In this document: positions 16,435 to 25,329 of the stretch, piece by piece
How positions within the stretch are numbered: the stretch's first letter is position 1
Layout of the letters: the number at the start of each line of letters is the position of its first letter
From: Streptomyces monashensis
Lineage (GTDB): Bacteria > Actinomycetota > Actinomycetes > Streptomycetales > Streptomycetaceae
Direction: 5' to 3'
Length of the DNA stretch: 64,000 bases
Assembly (NCBI RefSeq): GCF_001866665.1
Contig: NZ_MLYO01000037.1
Coordinates: 17,279-81,278 of the forward strand
The notes under the pieces: model-generated
The model's input: the letters and a program-made list of their open reading frames with translations, nothing else
Told to the model about the DNA's origin: nothing
The model's database searches: none
Program-made: the position numbers and the translations under genes

Positions 16435-17151
16435 ATGCGTGACATGGCACAGGAACAGCACAAGCCGGACCCGGACTCGGGTCTGCCGGCGCTCCCCCGG
16501 CTCGGCGGCCGGCGCAGCAGCTACCGGGAGCGGGTCGCCGACGCGCTGCGCGCCGCGCTGATCGCGGGTGAGCTGCGGCCGGGCGAGGTCTACTCCGCGC
16601 CCTCGCTCGCCGCCCGCTTCGGTGTCTCGGCGACACCGGTGCGGGAGGCGATGCTGGACCTCGCCAAGGAGGGCCTGGTCGACACCGTGCCCAACAAGGG
16701 CTTCCGGGTCACCGCGGTCTCCGACCGGCAGCTGGACGAGTACACGCACATCCGCGCGCTGATCGAGATCCCCACCGTGGCCGCCCTGGCCCGCACGGCC
16801 GACCGGGTCTCGCTGGAGGCGCTGCGGCCGGCGGCCCGGGAGATCGTCACCGCGGCGGCGGCCGGCGATCTGATCGCCTACGTGGAGGCCGACACCCGCT
16901 TCCACCTCGGTCTGCTGGCCCTGGCGGGCAACGCCCACCTGGTCGAGGTGGTCGCCGACCTGCGCGGCCGCTCCCGCCTCTACGGCCTGACCGCCCTGGT
17001 GCGGGCGGGCCGGCTGCTCGCCTCCGCCCAGGAACACCTCGAACTCCTCGACGCCCTGCTGGAACGCGACGAGCGGTCCGTCGTCGAGATCATGACCCGC
17101 CACCTGGGGCATGTCCGCAGCCTGTGGGCGGCGGGCGGAGACAGCGACTAG
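16435..17151 (+). CDS. GntR-family (FadR/FCD) regulator of the hydroxyproline cluster
   Basis: A 238-residue regulator. Residues about 28-95 form the winged helix (SAPSLAARFGVSATPVREAM, then LDLAKEGLVDTVPNKGFRVT). The C-terminal all-helical FCD domain has the Asp/His pattern (EADTRFHLGLLALAGN and LLDALLERDERSVVEIMTRH) that binds a metal and small organic acids. An in-frame GTG directly before the ATG and an ATG at 16444 are alternatives. As the last gene of the hydroxyproline set it is the best candidate to bind the ATGTGACATA sites at 11492 and 14438. Confidence 0.88.
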   Translation: MRDMAQEQHKPDPDSGLPALPRLGGRRSSYRERVADALRAALIAGELRPGEVYSAPSLAARFGVSATPVREAMLDLAKEGLVDTVPNKGFRVTAVSDRQLDEYTHIRALIEIPTVAALARTADRVSLEALRPAAREIVTAAAAGDLIAYVEADTRFHLGLLALAGNAHLVEVVADLRGRSRLYGLTALVRAGRLLASAQEHLELLDALLERDERSVVEIMTRHLGHVRSLWAAGGDSD

Positions 17152-17332
17152 GCAGCCGAGGGCGCCACAGCATATTTCACGGCTCAGGCACTCTTGCGCT
17201 GCATTTTTTACGTCATCGCCCCGGCCGGACGCGACAAGGACCGGCAATTTTGCGGTTGGTGGGAGCTTCCCGGACCATACTCCCGTTCCGGCGATCCCGG
17301 GACATCTGTTCGATGAGAGGCAGACCACCCAC

Positions 17333-18709
17333 ATGGCCACGGCCGTCGACACCACACCCGCCGACACCACGGACGCCACGGACCCCGGCGGCGCCGGCAA
17401 GCACTCCCGGAGCTTCGGCCTCCCGGTCGCCACCGCGCTGGTCATGGGGAACATCATCGGCGGCGGGATCTTCACGCTTCCCGCCTCCATCGCCCCCTAC
17501 GGCACGGTCAGCCTGATCGCCTTCGGCGTGCTGACCGTCGCCGCCATCGCCCTCGCCCTGGTCTTCGGCCGCCTCGCCGCGCGCGATCCGCGTACCGGCG
17601 GGCCGTACGTCTACGCCCGCGAGGCCTTCGGCGACTTCGCCGGCTTCCTGACCGCCTGGTCGTACTGGATCACCGGCTGGGTGTCGAACGCCGCGCTCGC
17701 CGTGGCCGCCGTCGGCTATCTGAACGTGGTGCTCCCGGTGGGTGGCAGCCACTGGTCCGCGTGCCTGACCGCCCTCGTCCTGCTCTGGCTGCCGGCCCTC
17801 GCCAACTTCGCCGGCACCCGGTACGTGGGCGCCGTCCAACTCGTCTCCACGGTGCTGAAGTTCGTGCCGCTGCTGCTCGTCGCGGTCGGCGGGCTGTTCT
17901 TCTTCGACCCGTCCCGCATGGGCCCGTTCAACTCCAGCGGTCACGGCGCGGTCGGCGCGGTGTCCGCCTCCGCCGCCCTGCTGCTCTTCTCCTACCTGGG
18001 CGTGGAGTCCGCCGCCGTCAGCGCGGGCGAGGTCAGGGACGCCCGCCGCAACGTGGGCCGCGCGACGGTCATCGGCACCACGGGCGCCGCCGTCGTGTAC
18101 CTGCTGGGCACCCTGTCCGTCTTCGGCACGGTCCCGCACGACCGGCTGGTGCACTCCACCGCGCCGTTCTCGGACGCCGTGACCGCGATGTTCGGCGGCG
18201 GCTGGGGCGGTACGGCGGTGGCGGTGGCGGCGGTCATCTCGATGACCGGCTGCCTCAACGGCTGGACGCTGCTCAGCGCCCAGACCCCGTACGCCGCCGC
18301 CAAGGACGGCCTGTTCCCGGCCGCCTTCGCCCGGCGCCGCCGGGGCGTGCCGACCTTCGGCGTCGCCGTCACGGCCGTCCTCGCCTCGCTGCTCACCGCG
18401 TACAACTACCTGTCGGGCTCGACCAGGGTCTTCGACGTGCTGGTCCTGGTCACCACGTTCACGGCGACCGTGCCCTACCTGCTGGCGACGGCCGCGCAGC
18501 TCTTCCACCTGGTCTCCGGCAAGGGCGAGTCGGTGAACCGCTCCCGGCTGGTACGGGACGCGGTGATCACCACGGTCGCCGCCGGCTTCTCCCTGTGGCT
18601 GATGGCGGGCGCCGGCTACGCGGCGGTCTACCAGGGCACGCTGTTCCTGTTCGCCGGCGTCCTCGGCTACGCGGTGCTGGCGGCCCGCCGTCGGCGGAGC
18701 GCGTCGTAG
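17333..18709 (+). CDS. APC-family amino acid permease
   Basis: A 458-residue membrane protein with about 12 hydrophobic segments. The first helix has the family signature ALVMGNIIGGGIFTLPASI; later segments include TGGPYVYAREAFGDFAGF and SYLGVESAAV. The N-terminal 30 residues are Thr/Asp-rich and cytoplasmic. APC transporters import amino acids or exchange them. Its place immediately after the hydroxyproline regulator, with a 181-base spacer rich in short A/T runs that may hold its own promoter, suggests hydroxyproline or proline uptake. It resembles arginine/ornithine-type antiporters in general, so the substrate is not certain. Confidence 0.88.
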   Translation: MATAVDTTPADTTDATDPGGAGKHSRSFGLPVATALVMGNIIGGGIFTLPASIAPYGTVSLIAFGVLTVAAIALALVFGRLAARDPRTGGPYVYAREAFGDFAGFLTAWSYWITGWVSNAALAVAAVGYLNVVLPVGGSHWSACLTALVLLWLPALANFAGTRYVGAVQLVSTVLKFVPLLLVAVGGLFFFDPSRMGPFNSSGHGAVGAVSASAALLLFSYLGVESAAVSAGEVRDARRNVGRATVIGTTGAAVVYLLGTLSVFGTVPHDRLVHSTAPFSDAVTAMFGGGWGGTAVAVAAVISMTGCLNGWTLLSAQTPYAAAKDGLFPAAFARRRRGVPTFGVAVTAVLASLLTAYNYLSGSTRVFDVLVLVTTFTATVPYLLATAAQLFHLVSGKGESVNRSRLVRDAVITTVAAGFSLWLMAGAGYAAVYQGTLFLFAGVLGYAVLAARRRRSAS

Positions 18710-18739
18710 GCCGAGGCGGGCGAGCAGGTCGGCGCCGCC

Positions 18740-18940
18740 TCATGGGCAGTCCCTGTCAGGGGCGGCGGCGATCCGTTCCCGCGCGGCGCTCAGCGCGTCC
18801 TGCGCATCGGTCTCCTGATCAGGTGGCACCGGCCCGGTGACCAGCCGCTGCCGCGCGTCCGCGTCGTGCGCTGCCCGGCTCCGGATCAGGCCGAGCGCGT
18901 CGGCGGCCTCGCCGTCAGCAACAGCCCCGCCCACAACGGC
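18740..18940 (-). pseudogene. possible small gene or remnant after tRNA-Pro
   Basis: Between the permease and the tRNA terminator, one minus-strand frame reads GEAADALGLIRSRAAHDADA, then RQRLVTGPVPPDQETDAQDA, and ends AAPDRDCP. Composition is protein-like and helical, but there is no convincing start or ribosome site. It may be the tail of a lost gene. I do not recognise it. Confidence 0.3.
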
Positions 18941-18985
18941 GCTTCGCCGGACGGCTCCGGCTCGCCGGTACCCGAGAAAGCACGT

Positions 18986-19016
18986 GAGGCTGTTACGGGA
19001 AACCCGTAACAGCCTC
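18986..19016 (-). terminator. terminator of the first tRNA-Pro
   Basis: A 14-base-pair perfect stem (GAGGCTGTTACGGG against its complement at 19003-19016) with a 3-base loop, 20 bases past the 3' end of the tRNA. Confidence 0.85.
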
Positions 19017-19035
19017 TGACCTGCGCTTTCGCAAG

Positions 19036-19109
<74 letters not shown>

Positions 19110-19153
19110 TTGCGATCCACCCGGGGTGCCCCGCGTGATCACGCAGGTCAACC

Positions 19154-20581
19154 TTACCGCACCCGTGCCGGTGCCCGCGTCACCTCCGTCGCGGCGGGTG
19201 CCGGTGTACGGCCTGGGCGGCGGGCCGGGACCAGGAGGGCGGCGCCGGCCGCGGCCAGGCAGAGGAGGGCGAGCAGCGCCCAGCCGTGGGTGTAGCCGGA
19301 GGCGTAGGGCAGGCCGGAGGGCTGGAGGCGACCGGTCACCAGGACGCTGGTGAGAGCGGCGCCGATGGAGCCTCCGATGGTGCGGATGTTGGCGTTCATG
19401 CCGGTCGCGGCGCCGGTCTGCTCGGGCGGGACACTGCCGACGATCAGGTTGGCCATCGAGGCGAAGGCGAGCCCGATGCCCAGGCCGAAGACGCCCGCGA
19501 CCACGGCTGTCTGCCACTGCGCGTCATGCCAGAAGGTGAGGAACGCGCAGGCCAGCGCGCCGAGTGCGGCGCCTGTGGTGAGCAGCGCCTTGGCGCCGAC
19601 GCGGGGCTCCAGGCGGCCGGAGAGGACACCGGAGAGGAACATCGCGAGCAGCATCGGCAGCATGAGCAGCCCGGAGGCGGTGACACTGGCGCCGAAGCCG
19701 TATCCGGCGGTGGTCGGGGTCTGGACGAAGCCGGGCAGGAAGGACCAGATCGCGTACATGCCGGCGCCGAAGAGCAGGGCGGCCGCATTGGTCGTCCACA
19801 CCGCAGGCAGCCGCATCACGCGCAGGTCGATCAGCGGGCTGCGGGAGCGGGCCTCGGCGGTCAGCCACACGGCGAACAGCACGACGGCGGCGGCGAACAG
19901 GCCGAGCACCTTCGCCGAGCCCCAGCCCCACTGCCCGGCCTGGCTCAGCGGCAGCAGCAGGGCCACCAGCCACGCGGAGAGCAGCGCGGCACCGGCCCAA
20001 CTCACCGCCCCCTGCGCCCGCCTGGGGGATTCGGGGACGTAGCGCACGGCGATCAGCACGGTCGCGGCGACGATCGCCACGGGGATCCAGAAGAGCCAGC
20101 GGTAGTCGAGCGCGGAGACGATCGGGCCGGCGGCCACCATGCCGACCCCGCCGCCGGCGGCGATCACCGCGGAGAGGTTGCTGATGCTCGTGCCGACCTC
20201 GGCCGCGGTGAACTCGTCCCGGATGATGCCGAAGGACAGCGGGAAGAGGGCGCCGCCGACGCCCTGGACGACCCGGGCGACGATGAGCACGCCGATGTCC
20301 GGCGCGAGCGCGGCCACGAGGCAGCCGGCGAGGACGGTCAGCAGGACGGCGACGAGCGTGCGCTTCTTGCCGGCGAGGTCGCCGACCCGGCCGAGGATCG
20401 GGGTGAAGACCGAGGCGGACAGCAGATAGGCCGTCATCACCCAGGTCGCGGTGGACTGGGAGGTGTGCAGGGCGTGCTGGACGGTCGGCAGGGCCGGCGC
20501 GATGAGCGACTGGAGCATGGAGAACACGCCCGCACCGGTCGCGAGGACCGCGAAGGTGAGGCGGGTGGACGTGCGGGGCAT
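19154..20581 (-). CDS. MFS drug exporter (DHA2 type)
   Basis: A 475-residue transporter with 12-14 hydrophobic segments. Motif A-like sequence LGRVGDLAGKKRTL lies after helix 2, and GGALFPLSFGIIRDEF contains the motif C-like region of exporters. The N-terminus (VFSMLQSLIAPALPTVQHAL) is typical of the actinorhodin/EmrB branch. The ATG is preceded by GGAGAGG. A TetR gene is divergent 161 bases away, and three palindromes lie between them. This is the standard repressor-exporter pair for toxic compounds or a self-made product. No biosynthetic genes are nearby. Confidence 0.93.
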   Translation of the reverse strand: MPRTSTRLTFAVLATGAGVFSMLQSLIAPALPTVQHALHTSQSTATWVMTAYLLSASVFTPILGRVGDLAGKKRTLVAVLLTVLAGCLVAALAPDIGVLIVARVVQGVGGALFPLSFGIIRDEFTAAEVGTSISNLSAVIAAGGGVGMVAAGPIVSALDYRWLFWIPVAIVAATVLIAVRYVPESPRRAQGAVSWAGAALLSAWLVALLLPLSQAGQWGWGSAKVLGLFAAAVVLFAVWLTAEARSRSPLIDLRVMRLPAVWTTNAAALLFGAGMYAIWSFLPGFVQTPTTAGYGFGASVTASGLLMLPMLLAMFLSGVLSGRLEPRVGAKALLTTGAALGALACAFLTFWHDAQWQTAVVAGVFGLGIGLAFASMANLIVGSVPPEQTGAATGMNANIRTIGGSIGAALTSVLVTGRLQPSGLPYASGYTHGWALLALLCLAAAGAALLVPARRPGRTPAPAATEVTRAPARVR

Positions 20582-20640
20582 GGCGGAGCCTCTCCGGAAA
20601 ACCGGGACGGGGAAGTGTGGGGTGCACGAGCGATTGCTAA

Positions 20641-20706
20641 AGTGGAGGTGCTCCTCCACTCTAGCGGAGGCGTACCTCCGCTTCAAGATTCGGAGGTGAT
20701 CCTCCG
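20641..20706. promoter_or_regulatory. three tandem palindromic operators
   Basis: Three copies of GGAGG-N4-CCTCC occur: 20641-20660 and 20663-20682 (each with 8-base perfect arms) and 20691-20706 (6-base arms). Centres are 22 and 26 bases apart. They fill the spacer between the MFS exporter and TetR genes and are the obvious binding sites of that repressor. Confidence 0.8.
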
Positions 20707-20742
20707 GATCGTCCCGTCGTCCATGTTCCTCAGGAGGCAGCC

Positions 20743-21321
20743 GTGACGGCCACGCCGTTCCCCGTCGGCGAGCTCGTGGCGGCCCGCCGGCCGCACCGCA
20801 AGGACGCCGCCCGCAACTACGACGCGCTGCTCGCGGCCGCCCGCGAGGCGTTCGCCGAGCACGGCTCGGACGCCTCCCTGGAGGACGTCGCGCGCCGCGC
20901 GGGCGTCGGCATCGGCACGCTGTACCGCAACTTCCCCACCCGCCGCGATCTGTTCGAGTGCGTCTACGCCGACGAGGTCAACGCCCTGTGCGCGGCGGCC
21001 CTGGAGGTCGCCGACCGGGAGCCGTGGGAGGCGCTGACCGCCTGGCTGGACCGGTTCGCCGGGTACATGGTCACCAAGCGCGCGGTGCGCGAGGCCCTCA
21101 ACGACGAGTCGGAGATCTTCCAGTCCTGCCGGGACTCGATGTACTCCGCCGGGGGCCCGCTGCTGGAGCGCGCGCAACGGGCGGGCGTGGCCCGGCCGGA
21201 CATGGACTTCACCGACCTGCTGCGGATGGTCGCGGGGATCACGGCCACGGTGTTCGATGACGACGCCCAGCGCGACCGGGTCCTCGCGATCGCCCTGGAC
21301 GGCGTGCGCACCGGCCGCTGA
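20743..21321 (+). CDS. TetR-family repressor
   Basis: A 192-residue repressor. The DNA-binding head covers residues about 24-70 with the helix-turn-helix SLEDVARRAGVGIGTLYRNF followed by PTRRDLFE. The C-terminal part is all helical and forms the ligand pocket and dimer. The start is GTG after CAGGAGGCAGCC. It is divergent from the MFS exporter and should repress both genes through the three palindromes at 20641-20706. The inducer is presumably an exported substrate. Confidence 0.92.
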   Translation: MTATPFPVGELVAARRPHRKDAARNYDALLAAAREAFAEHGSDASLEDVARRAGVGIGTLYRNFPTRRDLFECVYADEVNALCAAALEVADREPWEALTAWLDRFAGYMVTKRAVREALNDESEIFQSCRDSMYSAGGPLLERAQRAGVARPDMDFTDLLRMVAGITATVFDDDAQRDRVLAIALDGVRTGR

Positions 21322-21336
21322 GCCTCTCGCGGGCGC

Positions 21337-21867
21337 CTACTTGATCAGCGCGTTCGCCACCACCACGACCATCCCGAGCAGCGCGTCCCCCAGCCCCATC
21401 AGGATCGCGGTGGGCCAGCGGCGGGCCGACCAGCGGGCGGTGATCAGGCCGAGGCCGAAGAGGATGACGAGGTTGAGGAGGAAGGCCGGGTACACCAGGC
21501 CCTTCGGGGGCCACCAGCCCCAGCCCGCGCCCGCGAGGACGAAGACCGTCGGCAGGACGGCCGTGACCAGCGGCCACTCGTCGCGCATGGCGCGCAGGGC
21601 GTCCCAGCGGCGGTGCGGGGCGCGTTCGGCGATGTAGTGGGCGTAGCCGTGGGCCAGGGCGGAGGCGAACGCGGTCACCAGCAGCCAGAGGGCGTCGTAG
21701 CGGCGGCCGGCCGGGCTCGTGTGGCCGTACTGGGAGAGCGCGGCGACCATCGAGCTGGCGAGGACGGCGCCGTAGACCCCGCCGAAGAGGACCGCCTCGC
21801 GCGTGCTGTGCTGCCGGTGCGGCTGCGGCGCGCCGGGCTCGGCGGCGGCCGCCGTGGAGTCAGCCAT
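21337..21867 (-). CDS. integral membrane protein, unknown
   Basis: A 176-residue protein with four or five hydrophobic segments (AVLFGGVYGAVLASSMVAAL, WLLVTAFASALAHGYAHYIA, VTAVLPTVFVLAGAGWGWW, YPAFLLNLVILFGLGLI, LMGLGDALLGMVVVVANAL). Residues 1-25 are cytoplasmic-looking. The stop is 15 bases from the stop of the convergent TetR gene. An HGYAHYIAE sequence in the second segment has polar residues that could bind metal or protons. I do not recognise a named function. Confidence 0.8.
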   Translation of the reverse strand: MADSTAAAAEPGAPQPHRQHSTREAVLFGGVYGAVLASSMVAALSQYGHTSPAGRRYDALWLLVTAFASALAHGYAHYIAERAPHRRWDALRAMRDEWPLVTAVLPTVFVLAGAGWGWWPPKGLVYPAFLLNLVILFGLGLITARWSARRWPTAILMGLGDALLGMVVVVANALIK

Positions 21868-21996
21868 GCTCCCCACGGTCCCCCGGGCCCGGCACCGCCG
21901 CCAGCGGTGGCCCCCGACGAAGTGTCCCGTGACCGGCCCCGATGCCCCACACCCTGTCGCCCCCGGCCCGCCCGGCGCGCTGGCTAGGGTCGCCTC

Positions 21997-22341
21997 ATGA
22001 CGCACAGCTTCGCGCTCCACATCCCGGACGCCGACCTCGAACCCGAGCCCCTCGCCCCGGAGCAGATCGTCTCCGGGAACCCTCAGGTCAGCGGAAAGGT
22101 CGTCTGGGAGTCGCCGGACGGCAGGCGGATCCGCGGGATCTGGCAGATCACCCCGGGCGTGGTCACGGACACGGAGGCGGACGAGGTGTTCGTGGTGATC
22201 AGCGGCTCGGCGACGATCGAGGTCGAGGGCGGGGCGACGCTGAGCGTGGGGCCGGGGGACATGGCGGTGCTGCGGGAGGGCGACCGGACGCGGTGGACGG
22301 TGCACGAGACGCTGCGCAAGGCGTACGCGGTCAGTCTGTGA
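21997..22341 (+). CDS. small cupin-domain protein
   Basis: A 114-residue single cupin barrel. Conserved strands include KVVWESPDGRRIRGIWQITP and the second motif GPGDMAVLREGDRTRWTVHE. The usual first-motif His residues are missing (the segment reads DTEADEVFVVISGSATIEV), so metal binding is partial; the family resembles ureidoglycine-type or DUF861 cupins. Its final 11 bases overlap the convergent PGA-hydrolase-like gene on the other strand. Function unknown. Confidence 0.85.
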   Translation: MTHSFALHIPDADLEPEPLAPEQIVSGNPQVSGKVVWESPDGRRIRGIWQITPGVVTDTEADEVFVVISGSATIEVEGGATLSVGPGDMAVLREGDRTRWTVHETLRKAYAVSL

Positions 22342-22957
22342 ACTCGGCCGGCACGTCGGCGTGGCTTCCCGCGCCCCCGTGGCCCAGCGTCTCGACCCCC
22401 GCCGCCAGCGCCTCCACCACCGCGTCCGGCGGACGGTTCGTGCCGCCGCTCGTGCGGGCCGGCAGGGGCAACTCCACCTGGACGCCGGTGAGTCGGGTCA
22501 GGTTGACCGGGTTCCTGGGGTGCAGGCCGCGCAGGTCGGACGGGATCGCCGTGAGGTCGGTGACCGCCGGGAAGTGCGGGGCGCGGGCGGCCAGCGCCGC
22601 GGCCACGACGCGGGCCGCCGCCCGGTTGCGGCCGCCGAGGAAGACCGTGTGCGGTGCGCGCATGTGACCGTGCAGGGACACCGTGAGGGAGACCCGCGAA
22701 AGGAACTCCCGCAGCAGCGCGCAGTGTTCGACCGCCATGCGCGGTGACGTGATGTGCACCGGTCGCGGGTTTCCCGGCTGGGTGAAGACCAGGCTGGTGG
22801 CGCCGCAGCGCCGGGCCAGGATCCCGGCGAGTTCGGCGGTGCCGCCCTCGTTGCTGCCGTGCAGCGCCAGCAGCCCGACGCCGTCGCCGGGGACGAGGGT
22901 CGCGAGCAGCGCGACCCCCTCGATCGTGACCTGCTCCACGCGTGCGGTACGCGTCAC
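22331..22957 (-). CDS. poly-gamma-glutamate hydrolase-like protein
   Basis: A 208-residue protein resembling phage and Bacillus poly-gamma-glutamate hydrolases, zinc enzymes with a carboxypeptidase-like fold. Candidate metal ligands are in ALHGSNEGGTAELA (His and Glu) near residue 30 and VSLHGHM near residue 90. No signal peptide is seen, so a cytoplasmic substrate is likely. TGAGGAGAAC precedes the GTG. It starts 8 bases after the stop of the LacI-type gene and is probably co-transcribed with it. It overlaps the convergent cupin by 11 bases. Confidence 0.72.
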   Translation of the reverse strand: MTRTARVEQVTIEGVALLATLVPGDGVGLLALHGSNEGGTAELAGILARRCGATSLVFTQPGNPRPVHITSPRMAVEHCALLREFLSRVSLTVSLHGHMRAPHTVFLGGRNRAAARVVAAALAARAPHFPAVTDLTAIPSDLRGLHPRNPVNLTRLTGVQVELPLPARTSGGTNRPPDAVVEALAAGVETLGHGGAGSHADVPAEFTD

Positions 22958-22965
22958 CGTTCTCC

Positions 22966-23997
22966 TCACTCCCCCGGCTGGGCCGGCATGTTGTACGGCG
23001 TGACGACCTGGATCGCGGAGGGCGGCGGCGGTGCTGCCGGGGGCAGCGCGCCGTGCGCCCGCATGACCAGGTGGCAGGCCTCGCGCATGTCCTGGCGCAG
23101 ATCGTGGTGGAGCACGGCGGACAGCCGGTGCTCGCGCAGCAGGCGGGTGTTCTCGTGGTCCAGGTCGTGGGCGATGAACACCGCGCACTCCCGGCCGAGG
23201 TCGGCGAAGGCGCGCAGCGTGGCGTCGTTGCCGCCGCCGATCGAGTACACGGCGCGGATCCCGGGGTCGCGTGCCAGCGCGGCGCGGACGAGGTCGTACT
23301 GGGTGGCGTCCAGGCCCTGCCCCTCGGCCGCCTCCACCAGCGTCCGCTCGGGGTACCGGGCCCGCATGACGCTGCGGAACCCCATCTCCCGCTCCTCCTC
23401 GTTGCGGAAGGATCCGCTGCTGAGGCTGGTGAGGACGTTGCCGGGGCGGTCGCCGAGCCACTGGCCCATCAGGTAGGCGGCGGTGGCGCCGGCGGCCCGG
23501 TTGTCGCTGCCGACGCAGCCGAGCCGGCCGCTCGCGGGCAGGTCGGTGACCAGGGTGACGACGGGAATGCCGGCCGCCATGAGCCGGCCCACGGCTGCGG
23601 TGACCTCGGGGACGTCGGGGGCCTTGAGGATCACGCCCTGCGAGCCGCGCCGGGCGATCCGGTCCAGCGTCCTGACCTGCTCGGCGGCCGGGCCGGTCTC
23701 GCGGAAGTGGAAGCGGGAGCGCAGTACCGCCGGATGCAGCGCGGGCAGTTCGGCCTCCAGGGCGGCGCGGACGGCGGTCGAGAACCGCTCGGGCGCCTGC
23801 ACCACGATGTCGACCATGAACGTACGGCCGACCAGCCGGACCTGGGTGCGCTGCCGGTCGAGGTCGGCGATGGCCCGGTGCACCTCCTGCGCGGTGCTCT
23901 CGCGCACCCCTCCCCTGCCGTTCAGCACGCGGTCCACGGTGGCCTCGCTGAGGCCCGCCTGACGTGCGATCTCCCGGATCGGGAACGGATGGCCCAT
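22966..23997 (-). CDS. LacI-family regulator
   Basis: A 343-residue regulator with an N-terminal helix-turn-helix (PIREIARQAGLSEATVDRVL, then NGRGGVRESTAQEVHRA) and a periplasmic-binding-protein-like sensor domain (residues about 65-325). The ligand domain resembles those of ribose/inositol-type sensors (GCVGSDNRAAGATAAYLMGQ and YSIGGGNDATLRAF). It is divergent from the dioxygenase-SDR-dehydrogenase operon that starts at 24148 and very likely represses it. Two GAGGGGTTT direct repeats lie in the spacer. Confidence 0.9.
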   Translation of the reverse strand: MGHPFPIREIARQAGLSEATVDRVLNGRGGVRESTAQEVHRAIADLDRQRTQVRLVGRTFMVDIVVQAPERFSTAVRAALEAELPALHPAVLRSRFHFRETGPAAEQVRTLDRIARRGSQGVILKAPDVPEVTAAVGRLMAAGIPVVTLVTDLPASGRLGCVGSDNRAAGATAAYLMGQWLGDRPGNVLTSLSSGSFRNEEEREMGFRSVMRARYPERTLVEAAEGQGLDATQYDLVRAALARDPGIRAVYSIGGGNDATLRAFADLGRECAVFIAHDLDHENTRLLREHRLSAVLHHDLRQDMREACHLVMRAHGALPPAAPPPPSAIQVVTPYNMPAQPGE

Positions 23998-24010
23998 GCT
24001 CCGGCTCCTT

Positions 24011-24052
24011 GAGGGGTTTTTGATGGCTGGCTGCTGGTTGTTCGAGGGGTTT
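24011..24052. promoter_or_regulatory. direct repeats in LacI/PhyH spacer
   Basis: GAGGGGTTT occurs at 24011-24019 and 24044-24052, 33 bases apart (about three helical turns), and TTGTC-AG-GACAA follows. They sit between the LacI gene and the divergent dioxygenase operon. Operator role is a guess from position. Confidence 0.3.
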
Positions 24053-24147
24053 GTCAGGACAAGAATGACAGCACCGAGCCGCTCGCGCGGCCCGACGCCC
24101 CGGTCCCCGACCCGCTCGACGCCCTGATCCCCGAAATGAGGACACCC

Positions 24148-25314
24148 ATGTCCGTCGCCTCCGCACCAGGCCGCGCCTGGCTGTCCGAGCAGGACTGCGA
24201 CCTCGACACCTTCCGCGCCCTCGTCGACCGCACGACCCGACTCGCCGACCACCCGCACGCCACGTCCGTGCGCGACGGCGTCCTGCTGTACGACGCCGAA
24301 CGGCTGTGCTCGGCCGGTGACCGGGGCGCGCTGCGCGCCGAGTTGGTGCGGGCCCTCGCCGACGGTCCCGGCATCGTCGTCGTACGGGGTGCCTTCGCGG
24401 ACGCGGCGGTCGTGGACCGGCTCACCGCCGTCTTCGAGGCGCTCATCGCCGACCAGCGCGCCTCCGGTGCCGCCACGGGCGACCACTTCGCGAAGCCGGG
24501 CGCCAACGACCGGGTGTGGAACGCGCTGGAGAAGGCGGCCCTGTACGACCCGGAGGCGTTCGCCGACTACTACGCCAACGACGTCCTGGCGCTGGTGTCG
24601 GGCGCCTGGCTCGGCCCGGGCTACCAGGTGACCTCGCAGGTCAACGTGGTCAACCCGGGCGGCGCCGGACAGCGGGCGCACCGCGACTACCACCTCGGCC
24701 TCCTGAGCGACGCGGTCGCGGCCGCCTATCCCGCGCACGTGCACCGGCTCTCCCCCGTGCTCACGCTCCAGGGCGCGGTCGCCCACTGCGACATGCCGGT
24801 GGAGTCGGGTCCGACGCTGTACCTGCCGTACTCCCAGCTGTTCGAGCCGGGCTATCTGGCCTGGCGGCTGCCGGAGTTCCAGGCGTACTTCGAGGAGCAC
24901 CACGTCCAGCTGCCGCTCGCCAAGGGCGACGCGGTGTTCTTCAACCCCGCGCTGTTCCACGCCGCCGGCGGCAACCGCACGGCCGGCGTACGGCGCACCG
25001 CCAATCTGCTCCAGATCTCGTCCGTGTTCGGGCGGGCCATGGAGACGGTGGACCGCGAGGCGGTGGCGAACGCGGTGTTCCCGGTGCTGCTGCGGCGCGC
25101 GGCCGAGGGCGTCGGCGAGGCGTGGCTGGAGCATGTGATCGCGGCGAGCGCCGAGGGCTATCCGTTCCCGACCAACCTCGACAGCGACCCGCCGGTGGAC
25201 GGCCTGGCCCCGCCCTCGCCGGCGGACCTGGTGCGGCGCGCGGTGCGCGAGGGATGGGAGCCGGAGCGGCTGCGGGCCGCACTGCGGGCGGGCACCGAGC
25301 GGCGCGAGAGCTGA
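24148..25314 (+). CDS. phytanoyl-CoA dioxygenase (PhyH) family protein
   Basis: A 388-residue Fe(II)/2-oxoglutarate-dependent oxygenase. The facial triad is visible as AHRDYH (HxD) and FHAAGGNRT (distal His), followed about eight residues later by RRTANLLQ, where an Arg should bind 2-oxoglutarate. I chose the ATG at 24148 because of GAGGACACCC; an in-frame ATG at 24136 is possible. It is the first gene of an operon with an SDR (15-base gap) and a Gfo/Idh/MocA dehydrogenase, opposite a LacI regulator. Hydroxylation or ether/methyl cleavage of a sugar or cyclitol derivative would fit; the substrate is unknown. Confidence 0.88.
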   Translation: MSVASAPGRAWLSEQDCDLDTFRALVDRTTRLADHPHATSVRDGVLLYDAERLCSAGDRGALRAELVRALADGPGIVVVRGAFADAAVVDRLTAVFEALIADQRASGAATGDHFAKPGANDRVWNALEKAALYDPEAFADYYANDVLALVSGAWLGPGYQVTSQVNVVNPGGAGQRAHRDYHLGLLSDAVAAAYPAHVHRLSPVLTLQGAVAHCDMPVESGPTLYLPYSQLFEPGYLAWRLPEFQAYFEEHHVQLPLAKGDAVFFNPALFHAAGGNRTAGVRRTANLLQISSVFGRAMETVDREAVANAVFPVLLRRAAEGVGEAWLEHVIAASAEGYPFPTNLDSDPPVDGLAPPSPADLVRRAVREGWEPERLRAALRAGTERRES

Positions 25315-25329
25315 AAGGGCAGGCAGATC

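Noticed and set aside
20641..20706. CRISPR-like array
   Set aside because: The repeated units are short palindromes of a repressor binding region, not direct repeats with unique spacers; no cas genes.
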